NCBI GenBank assembly: GCA_008501785.1
Contig: QQUD01001113.1
Location: 1 to 5,882, forward strand
Length of the DNA: 5,882 nt
Direction: 5' to 3'
DNA from: Chloroflexota bacterium
GTDB taxonomy: Bacteria; Chloroflexota; Anaerolineae; Promineifilales; Promineifilaceae
In this document: positions 1 through 4,543 of the stretch, piece by piece
Layout: every line of letters starts with the position of its first letter
Numbering within the stretch: the first letter of the stretch is position 1
The notes under the pieces: model-generated
Database searches by the model: none
The model's input: the letters and a program-made list of their open reading frames with translations, nothing else
Told to the model about the DNA's origin: nothing
Made by a program: the position numbers and the translations under genes

Positions 1-40
1 ATAATTAATAATTAACTGGTTAATAATTAATTATTAATAA
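1..40. repeat. AT-rich nested inverted repeats downstream of sdhA
   Basis: This segment is almost pure A/T and lies directly against the sdhA stop codon. Positions 20-37 form a perfect 18-bp palindrome (TTAATAATTAATTATTAA). Separately, 1-16 pairs with 19-34 around a 2-base centre with one mismatch (10/25). The two structures overlap and are mutually exclusive. There is no GC stem and no typical T-tract, so this is not a standard intrinsic terminator. It could be a degenerate repeat, a low-stability 3' end structure of sdhA mRNA, or an intergenic spacer before a gene beyond the left edge. Confidence 0.5.
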
Positions 41-1858
41 TTAGTATTTTCTTTCCTGCGGCGGAAATCGATCCCAAAAAACAGTCACACCTTTGTAGCT
101 CAAATCTGGTGTGCCATCTTTGCCTTTATGGGCCAGCGTATGCTTCAACCATTGCTCATCATCACGCTTCGGATGATCCGTGCGTGAATGAGCACCACGA
201 CTTTCTTCGCGATCCAGCCCACTGGCCACAATCACTTCACTAAACGTGAGCAAATGATCTGTCTCAATCGCGCCCAACAATTCGGTGTTAAATCGCGTCG
301 TTTTGTCCATAATGCGCGCATTGCGGAAGCGTTTTTGCAACGCTTTCACTTCAGCTAACGCCTCACTCATCCGCTGTTTATCACGGAAAACACCGCACTT
401 GTTTGTCATCAGCGATTTCAATTCCAGCGCAATCTTAGCTACCGATTCAGTAGACCCATTTGGTGAATCATCTGTAAAGCGATCAATTCGCGCCTGATTT
501 TTTGCAATCGGGTCGCCATTTACCGGATAAAGTTCCGCGCCTTTCTGCACAAATTCAGCCATTGCGCGTCCGGCTCGCCGCCCAAAGAGAGATGCACCCA
601 GCAAACTATTCGTTCCCAACCGATTTGCGCCGTGTACACTCACACAAGCACATTCACCAGCCGCATAAAAACCAACCACCGGGTTATTGTCAGCATCAGC
701 AATAACTTGACCATCTTTTGTAGCAGGAATGCCACCCATGCTGTAATGGGCTGTTGGCTGAATGGCTACCGGTTCATGAATAATATCGACGCCCATAAAT
801 TCAAGTGCGAGTTCGCGCACCTGCGGCAGTCGTTCCAAAATCTTTTCCGCACCTAAATGCGTCATGTCCAGGTAAATGCCTTGTTTATCAGCACCCACAC
901 CGCGACCTGACTCGATTTCAGTTTGTTCTGAGCGGCTGACAAGATCACGCGGAGCTAATTCCATCTGCCCTGGCGCGTAATTTTCCATAAAGCGGTCGCC
1001 ATTGCCATTACGCAAATAGCCACCTTCGCCACGACACGCCTCACTCATGAGAATGCCTTTACCATACAAACCGGTCGGATGGAACTGGACAAACTCCATA
1101 TCCATCAGCGGCACACCAGCATTGTAGGCAATGGCGACGCCATCACCGGTATTGGCTGTTGCGTTGGAGGTGATTTTCCAGGCACGGCCGTATCCACCCG
1201 TACCAAACAAGACGGCTTTGGCGCGAATCAGATGCAATTCGCCTGTCAGTACGTCCATAGCAACCACACCACGACACACATTGTCCTCAATAATCAGGTC
1301 GAGGCAGTACCACTCGCTGTAGAACTGAACGCCATGACGCAGCGCCTGTTCGTGAATGGTATGCAACAAAACATGTCCAGTGTAGTCGGCAGAGTAGTTG
1401 GCACGAGGTGAGCTGTGGCCGCCGAAGCGGCGTTGGGCAATACGGCCGTCTGGCAGCCGACTAAACACACAGCCCATATGCTCGTATTCATAAATAATTT
1501 CCGGGGCTTCTTTCACTAAAATTTCGATAGCATCCTGGTCTCCCAACCAATCTGACCCCTTAATGGTGTCAAACATGTGCAGTTCCCAGCTATCTGGCCC
1601 CGCTTCATCTTCTGGCACTGGCTCCAGCGGCCCCCGTGGACCTGTCCCTTCTACCGGACGCACATTGCTTAATGAAGCAGCGATCCCCCCTTGTGCCGCA
1701 CCACTGTGTGAGCGGAGTGGATGAATTTTGGACAAGACGCCAATATTCTTCACACCGGCTTTTCCAGCAGTCATTGCAGCCCAAGTGCCAGCGAGGCCTG
1801 CGCCGACAATGAGGATGTCATGAACAATTTCTTTGCTATGACTTTGACTATCTTTCAT
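41..1858 (-). CDS. sdhA: Succinate dehydrogenase / fumarate reductase flavoprotein subunit
   Basis: Catalytic flavoprotein of respiratory complex II; it interconverts succinate and fumarate and passes electrons to an iron-sulfur subunit at the cytoplasmic face of the membrane. The 605-residue product has the usual family length. Visible in order: the FAD-binding GAGLAG (19-24); [10 protein letters not shown] (49-58), where H51 fits the histidine that carries covalent FAD; the [11 protein letters not shown] block (100-110); QFHPTG (258-263) with H260; RGEGG (276-280) with E278; APRD with R304; HYSMGG (371-376) with H371; [12 protein letters not shown] (409-420) with R413; and the C-terminal [11 protein letters not shown] (553-563). 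All expected active-site residues are present. The ATG is preceded on the minus strand by AAAGGGA, 8 bases upstream, and gives a normal short N-terminus. Oddity: residues 67-88 form a Pro/Gly/acid-rich insert of about 20 residues compared with E. coli SdhA. No membrane-anchor gene lies directly upstream; sdhB is probably off the left edge. SdhA versus FrdA direction of use cannot be decided from sequence. Confidence 0.97.
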   Translation of the reverse strand: MKDSQSHSKEIVHDILIVGAGLAGTWAAMTAGKAGVKNIGVLSKIHPLRSHSGAAQGGIAASLSNVRPVEGTGPRGPLEPVPEDEAGPDSWELHMFDTIKGSDWLGDQDAIEILVKEAPEIIYEYEHMGCVFSRLPDGRIAQRRFGGHSSPRANYSADYTGHVLLHTIHEQALRHGVQFYSEWYCLDLIIEDNVCRGVVAMDVLTGELHLIRAKAVLFGTGGYGRAWKITSNATANTGDGVAIAYNAGVPLMDMEFVQFHPTGLYGKGILMSEACRGEGGYLRNGNGDRFMENYAPGQMELAPRDLVSRSEQTEIESGRGVGADKQGIYLDMTHLGAEKILERLPQVRELALEFMGVDIIHEPVAIQPTAHYSMGGIPATKDGQVIADADNNPVVGFYAAGECACVSVHGANRLGTNSLLGASLFGRRAGRAMAEFVQKGAELYPVNGDPIAKNQARIDRFTDDSPNGSTESVAKIALELKSLMTNKCGVFRDKQRMSEALAEVKALQKRFRNARIMDKTTRFNTELLGAIETDHLLTFSEVIVASGLDREESRGAHSRTDHPKRDDEQWLKHTLAHKGKDGTPDLSYKGVTVFWDRFPPQERKY

Positions 1859-2141
1859 TTATTTTTTCCCTTTCGACTTTTGCATGAAATGCTTATGCGG
1901 TAAAAATCTTCCACATGTAGAGTAGCTATCTTCCTTATACCTGTTAAGTGACATACATCATACTTTTCCAATGACTTTCAATGGATAAATGCAGTCATGG
2001 ATAAGAAAGACTTATAGTATATTTTTTTGTCTACGCTTAAACTTAGGGAAGTCTGCAAAAGGCATCAAATCGGACCTCTTGTGACAAACCATCGTATTTT
2101 TGAAATTTCTATTGTTCGCACTTACAAAGGGTGAATTATCG
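1859..2141. other. Divergent intergenic region upstream of sdhA
   Basis: About 280 bases separate sdhA (leftward) from the small membrane ORF (rightward). It should contain the sdhA promoter. I found no pair of -35/-10 hexamers with good spacing on either strand. The most promoter-like piece is the A/T-rich TATAGTATATTTTTTT block near 2013-2028, and TATGAT can be read on the minus strand near 1956-1961 without a good -35. No RNA gene, operator or clear repeat was recognised here. Confidence 0.4.
2126..2131 (+). promoter_or_regulatory. Ribosome binding site that favours the GTG start at 2142
   Basis: AAAGGG lies 10 bases before GTG at 2142. The longer reading frame could begin at TTG 2100, but the bases before that codon show no purine-rich ribosome site. 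This is the main reason for choosing the shorter form of the small membrane protein. Confidence 0.4.
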
Positions 2142-2363
2142 GTGGATACGATGATGGCGGCAGCCGGTATTTCATTGATATTGGCGACCGTTGGGATGTG
2201 GAACGGCCGTTACTGGTGGCTCTTATTTTTCGGCATATTTGTGGGGATTCGACTTGTTGTACGATTTCCAGATGATGTCTTGAACAACGATAGTGCTGCA
2301 TCTGTACTGAAATATGTCGCCCTTAATCTTGGGTGGATAATAATTGGATTGGAGACATCATGA
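2142..2363 (+). CDS. Small hypothetical membrane protein, about three TM helices
   Basis: I do not recognise the family. The 73-residue product (86-87 residues if TTG at 2100 is used) is strongly hydrophobic in three blocks: about 4-20 (MMAAAGISLILATVGMW), 24-40 (YWWLLFFGIFVGIRLVV) and 53-70 (ASVLKYVALNLGWIIIGL). A short acidic loop around PDDVLNND (43-50) separates blocks two and three. The hydrophobic segments, spaced as helices and bounded by charged or polar turns, are the main sign that this frame is coding. It is divergent from sdhA and has no histidine in its helices, so it is unlikely to be the missing haem-binding complex II anchor. It stops about 30 bases before the tandem hairpins at 2396. 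It contains one ACGGCCGT site, read as Asn-Gly-Arg. It could be a fragment of a larger membrane protein. Confidence 0.5.
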   Translation: MDTMMAAAGISLILATVGMWNGRYWWLLFFGIFVGIRLVVRFPDDVLNNDSAASVLKYVALNLGWIIIGLETS

Positions 2364-2395
2364 ACGTGGCACACCACCACCCATGAAAACCGTAG

Positions 2396-2434
2396 TGCGA
2401 TTTGGTAAATCGCATATCGAATTAACAATTCGAT
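2396..2434. repeat. Two tandem perfect hairpins, 8-bp stems with 3-nt loops
   Basis: TGCGATTT-GGT-AAATCGCA (2396-2414) is followed after one base by ATCGAATT-AAC-AATTCGAT (2416-2434). Both stems are perfect, both loops are three bases, and the two share a GATTT/AAATC or CGAATT-like core. No T-tract follows on the plus strand, so a standard terminator is unlikely. The block sits exactly where recognisable homology of the APH-like remnant stops on its other side, which suits a REP-like or miniature mobile palindrome, or a rearrangement scar. It could still act as a 3' end stabiliser for the small membrane ORF. Confidence 0.6.
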
Positions 2435-2440
2435 TTACAC

Positions 2441-2720
2441 AGGAGGTAATGGATTGCAACAAACAGACGCTGTCGAGGTAATGTTCTACTGCATCTTCAG
2501 CACCTGCTTGAATGGCAGACAGCAGCGACTCACCATCCACATAATCGATCACAATGGCAGGATAGCCAAATATCGACCCATCACAGTCCTGAATCAAGGC
2601 AGAAGGCGTTGGCAAAACATGGGATTCTAATGCTTGTAATGCTTCGAACTCTAAGCTGTCTGGTTGAGTAGTCAATAAAACGAAAGACCGTTCCTGGTCG
2701 TCAAAACTTTTTTCCTTCGA
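2441..2720 (-). pseudogene. Remnant of an APH/choline-kinase-fold phosphotransferase
   Basis: The minus frame reads ERSFVLLTTQPDSLEFEALQ, then HVLPTPSALIQDCDGSIFGY, then PAIVIDYVDGESLL. This is the pattern of the N-lobe of aminoglycoside-phosphotransferase-like kinases (PF01636 style): a strand ending in an FVLR-like segment, an E..AL..L helix, a V-P-x-P segment, then D-G-x-x-G-x-P-x-x-x-x-x-Y-x-x-G-E at the hinge. The nucleotide-binding glycine loop before it is absent, because the frame runs back into the 3' end of the neighbouring hemolysin III gene. The whole C-lobe is also missing, including the HGD-x-x-x-x-N catalytic loop and the DFD motif. Homology fades after LQSIT, beside the tandem hairpins. 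A frame start exists only as TTG at 2675, without a convincing ribosome site. It is most likely a dead gene fragment of about 90 codons. The original substrate cannot be inferred. Confidence 0.65.
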
Positions 2721-2722
2721 AA

Positions 2723-3415
2723 TTATGTGGTCGTTGGCAAAATATAAAAAAGGATACCAAAGAAGTGACAGATACTGCCTACCATCACAAACAGGTGCCA
2801 GATGGCATGATTATATGGTAATTTTTCCCATAAAAAAGGAATAACACCTAATGTGTAGGCCACGCCCCCCAGAAACAGCCAAATGATAGGGCCAAAACCA
2901 AAATTAGCAACCATGTCGCCAAACATGAAGATGCCCATCCACCCCATTGCCACATACGCCAGTGCGGTAATGCCATTAAAACGTCCGGTATAGAATGCCT
3001 TGATGAACGAAATAATAATGGCTAGACTCCACACAATGATTAGTATTGTCCAACCACCGAAACCGCGCAGCTTCAAGGCAAAGGGCGTATAAGTGCCTGC
3101 AATTAAAAACCCAATGCCAATGTGATCCAAAATGTGAAAGAAACGACGCACAGCAACCTTCACGTTTTCGCGCTGGAAGGCATGAAATAGGGTCGATGCC
3201 AAATACAACAGCACCAATGTTGCGCCAAAGATGCTGGCACCAATCACGCTATATTTATCGCCACGCTGCACAGCAACAACTACGGCAATAATTAGTCCAG
3301 CAATGGACAGACCTGCACCAATGCCATGTGTCACTGCGTTGGCAATTTCTTCGGCTAGGGTTTGTACTTTGTCACGGCCGTCTTTGAGCATTTGTGGGGA
3401 GGATGTTGATTTCAT
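2723..3415 (-). CDS. Hemolysin III family (TrhA/YqfA-like) PAQR membrane protein
   Basis: Integral membrane protein of the hemolysin III / PAQR superfamily, distantly related to adiponectin receptors; bacterial members have been linked to membrane-lipid and fluidity homeostasis. With ATG at 3415 it has 230 residues and seven hydrophobic helices: about 33-49, 56-80, 93-114, 122-141, 149-166, 177-196 and 207-226. Family signatures are complete: EEIANAVTH (22-30); STLFHAF with S74 and H78; HILDH with D97; and HAIWH with H203 and H207 before the last helix. H78, H203 and H207 fit the three zinc-binding histidines of the superfamily. A TTG five codons upstream (3430) is possible but lacks a ribosome site, whereas ATG has a purine-rich GGAAAAAG shortly before it. 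The stop is followed within a few bases by the dead APH-like fragment. It is transcribed alone, divergently from the DinB-like gene. The historical name hemolysin does not imply toxin activity. Confidence 0.95.
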   Translation of the reverse strand: MKSTSSPQMLKDGRDKVQTLAEEIANAVTHGIGAGLSIAGLIIAVVVAVQRGDKYSVIGASIFGATLVLLYLASTLFHAFQRENVKVAVRRFFHILDHIGIGFLIAGTYTPFALKLRGFGGWTILIIVWSLAIIISFIKAFYTGRFNGITALAYVAMGWMGIFMFGDMVANFGFGPIIWLFLGGVAYTLGVIPFLWEKLPYNHAIWHLFVMVGSICHFFGILFYILPTTT

Positions 3416-3467
3416 GTGTTCTTTTTCCAATGTTGTCTAGCAGTGTATCACCGTCAAATGTGCGATT

Positions 3468-3473
3468 ATTATA
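3468..3473 (-). promoter_or_regulatory. Candidate -10 box for the hemolysin III gene
   Basis: The minus strand reads TATAAT here, 53 bases before the ATG. No good -35 hexamer sits at 16-18 bases: that place is GGAGGG-like. Instead, the 12-bp palindrome AAACGGCCGTTT (3479-3490) occupies the spacer just upstream. ATTATAAT is symmetric, so a plus-strand reading is equally possible. Confidence 0.35.
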
Positions 3474-3510
3474 ATGGAAAACGGCCGTTTCCCTCCCAAC
3501 ACTTCTCAAT

Positions 3511-3540
3511 TTCACATTCAAATATTTTGCAGGATACAAT
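3511..3540 (+). promoter_or_regulatory. Sigma70-type promoter for the DinB-like gene
   Basis: TTCACA (3511-3516) and TACAAT (3535-3540) each match five of six consensus bases and are separated by 18 bases. Transcription would begin near 3547, giving a leader of about 30 bases before the ATG at 3578. That leader carries the ribosome site AAGGA (3565-3569), 8 bases from the start. Confidence 0.55.
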
Positions 3541-3577
3541 AGTTATAGGGTAATTATAAAAAACAAGGAATGATCTA

Positions 3578-4063
3578 ATGAATAACGAAAAAGAGCTAAG
3601 AAACCAGCTAGTCCGCATGTTAACGATTCGCCAAGCACATATGGATTTCGAAGATGCAGTTACTGACTTCCCGCCAGCACATTTCAACACCAAACCATCC
3701 AACTGCGACTATACATTTTGGCATTTGTTGGAACATATTCGCATCTGTCAAAAAGATATTCTCGATTATATCGAATCAGATAATTACAAATGGCCCAACT
3801 TCCCCGATGATTTGTGGCCAGACAAATCAACAAAAACAGATGTCGCTGGCTGGCAGCAAACAATTGCCCAATTTTACGCAGACCGAAACAAATTAGTTGA
3901 TATCATCAATGATCCTGATGTTGATCTTTTCACACCATTACCCAACAGCGGTGAACATCAGCACAATATTTTGCGTGAAATCAACATCATCGCGAATCAC
4001 AATGCATATCATACGGGAGAATTAGGAATTTCAAGACAGATGATGGGGTTATGGAGTGCGTAA
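3578..4063 (+). CDS. DinB-like four-helix metal-binding protein
   Basis: A 161-residue soluble protein, in the usual 150-180 residue range of the DinB/YfiT-like superfamily. The N-terminal helix (5-27) is followed by FPPAHFNTKPSNCDYTFWHL (31-50) and LEHIRICQKD (51-60), a typical second helix with H49 and H53. The C-terminal helix has HNAYHTGELG (141-150), with H141 and H145. One histidine of the first pair plus H141 and H145 fit the three-histidine metal site of the family. Members include thiol-dependent S-transferases (bacillithiol, mycothiol) and many of unknown role; nothing here fixes the substrate. Despite the family name there is no link to DNA polymerase IV. The ATG has a good ribosome site (AAGGA, spacing 8) and its own promoter. 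It stands alone as a single-gene unit and ends just before the 93-nt inverted repeat. Confidence 0.88.
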   Translation: MNNEKELRNQLVRMLTIRQAHMDFEDAVTDFPPAHFNTKPSNCDYTFWHLLEHIRICQKDILDYIESDNYKWPNFPDDLWPDKSTKTDVAGWQQTIAQFYADRNKLVDIINDPDVDLFTPLPNSGEHQHNILREINIIANHNAYHTGELGISRQMMGLWSA

Positions 4064-4071
4064 AAAAATAG

Positions 4072-4164
4072 ACCATGCATTCCCGACAAACCAACAACAG
4101 TAGTAGTGTTGCTCTTCCCCAGCGGTGATTGTTAGTTCTAAACGGAAGTCAAGGAATGCATGGT
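4072..4164 (-). ncRNA. 93-nt inverted-repeat structure, candidate small RNA or miniature element
   Basis: A perfect 12-bp inverted repeat, ACCATGCATTCC (4072-4083) and GGAATGCATGGT (4153-4164), closes the structure. Inside it, 4088-4097 and 4129-4138 form a second stem. As a minus-strand RNA all ten of these pairs form (two G-U), while as a plus-strand RNA two are mismatched. On the minus strand the structure is followed by a T-tract, the complement of TAAAAAAATA at 4061-4070. Both facts favour a minus-strand transcript ending here. No minus-strand gene lies upstream to need a terminator, so a free-standing small RNA is possible. A short non-autonomous mobile element with 12-bp ends is the main alternative; no clear target duplication is seen. 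No good minus-strand promoter was found. Confidence 0.4.
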
Positions 4165-4360
4165 TATCCTCTTCCCGCCTGACTCTTCCTCCTCTTTAAG
4201 TTAGCTCCCCAGAATTAACTTTAAAAAGATTTCAGCTTCAGGCCCAAAAAGGCTACCATACTTTTTGTCATATTTGTGAGTGACAAATGTCACATATTCA
4301 TGGTTTGTAAAATTATTTTTATACAAATTCCTCATCAATCGATCTAATTGGTGACATGCA
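4165..4360. other. Gene-free leader region upstream of the transporter promoter
   Basis: No convincing ORF on either strand. It starts with a pyrimidine-rich run (about 4166-4197). Next is an imperfect hairpin, AAGTTA (4198-4203) with TAACTT (4216-4221), which has no T-tract after it. A weak GCC/GGC pair follows near 4238-4254. The operator-like palindrome at 4280-4293 is listed separately. Confidence 0.5.
4280..4293. promoter_or_regulatory. Operator-like palindrome GTGACA-AA-TGTCAC
   Basis: A perfect 6-bp inverted repeat with a 2-base centre. A further half-site TTTGTCA at 4264-4270 is the exact inverse of TGACAAA at 4281-4287, so three TGTCA-type half-sites overlap within 30 bases. The centre lies about 78 bases upstream of the -10 box of the transporter, a typical place for an activator or an upstream repressor site. 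No regulator gene is present in the window, and the binding protein is unknown. Confidence 0.4.
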
Positions 4361-4369
4361 TGGTATAAT
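4361..4369 (+). promoter_or_regulatory. Extended -10 promoter (TGGTATAAT) of the riboswitch-transporter unit
   Basis: TATAAT at 4364-4369 is a perfect -10 box and is preceded by TGG, giving the extended TGn motif that can work without a good -35. The hexamers at 16-18 bases upstream are poor. Transcription would begin near 4376, a few bases before the riboswitch, which is where a start should be for an RNA-controlled leader. Confidence 0.65.
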
Positions 4370-4379
4370 CCATTTTGCT

Positions 4380-4501
4380 AATCAGGTGTCTAGGGTTCCG
4401 CTGATTTACATCAAATTGGTTGGTATCAGGTCTGGACCGAGCGTCACAGAAACCGAAAAGACGGTGTAGTACCTTAAGGGATAAAAGCCTGGAGGGGTAG
4501 G
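4380..4501 (+). ncRNA. ykkC-class riboswitch, guanidine-I type most likely
   Basis: Conserved blocks of the ykkC family appear in the right order and spacing: TCTAGGGTTCCG (4389-4400), then a stem CTGAT/ATCAG (4401-4405 with 4425-4429), CTGGACCGAGCG (4432-4443), a small hairpin ACCG-aaaaga-CGGT (4452-4465), and finally AAGGGATAAAAGCCTGGAGG (4476-4495) closed by TACC/GGTA (4470-4473 with 4496-4499). GGTTCC can pair with GGACC. In known ykkC RNAs, subtype 1 senses guanidine and usually switches on exporters or carboxylases; subtype 2 senses ppGpp or PRPP. The A in ATAAAAG argues against PRPP. Guanidine is the default ligand because an exporter follows, but ppGpp is not excluded. Differences from the usual core (GGACC for GGUCC, GCCT for GCCC) are notable. 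A clear intrinsic terminator is not seen before the gene, so control may act on translation. Confidence 0.8.
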
Positions 4502-4532
4502 TTGGCATGTTTTATTGGCATGTCTACTTTTT

Positions 4533-4537
4533 GGAGG
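4533..4537 (+). promoter_or_regulatory. Shine-Dalgarno GGAGG that fixes the transporter start
   Basis: GGAGG lies six bases before ATG 4544, an ideal ribosome site. Earlier in-frame starts (TTG 4502, ATG 4520) have no such site, and 4502 lies at the end of the riboswitch. The motif overlaps the palindrome AGGCCT (4535-4540). Its AGGC can pair with GCCT at 4487-4490 inside the riboswitch, which is a possible but short (4-bp) route to translational control. Confidence 0.7.
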
Positions 4538-4543
4538 CCTGTG

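Noticed and set aside
285..1411. Several plus-strand open frames of 60-110 codons inside sdhA
   Set aside because: They are antisense shadows of sdhA. Their products show no family pattern, while the minus frame matches a complete flavoprotein.
2100..2141. TTG at 2100 as the start of the small membrane protein
   Set aside because: No purine-rich ribosome site precedes it, and the extra residues do not complete another helix; GTG 2142 has AAAGGG upstream. Not fully excluded.
3046..3440. Plus-strand frames across the hemolysin III gene
   Set aside because: Antisense to a gene with full family signatures and seven membrane helices; their own products are low-complexity and unrecognisable.
4198..4221. 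Hairpin AAGTTA/TAACTT as an intrinsic terminator
   Set aside because: The stem is AT-rich with a 12-base loop, and no T-tract follows on either side in the right place.
4275..4294. TGTGA...TCACA as a CRP-type site
   Set aside because: The spacer is 10 bases rather than the 6 of CRP sites; the tighter GTGACA-AA-TGTCAC palindrome explains the symmetry better.
4502..4543. Longer N-terminus for the EamA transporter, from TTG 4502 or ATG 4520
   Set aside because: The first start overlaps the riboswitch end and neither has a ribosome site. ATG 4544 has GGAGG at six bases and gives the normal EamA length.
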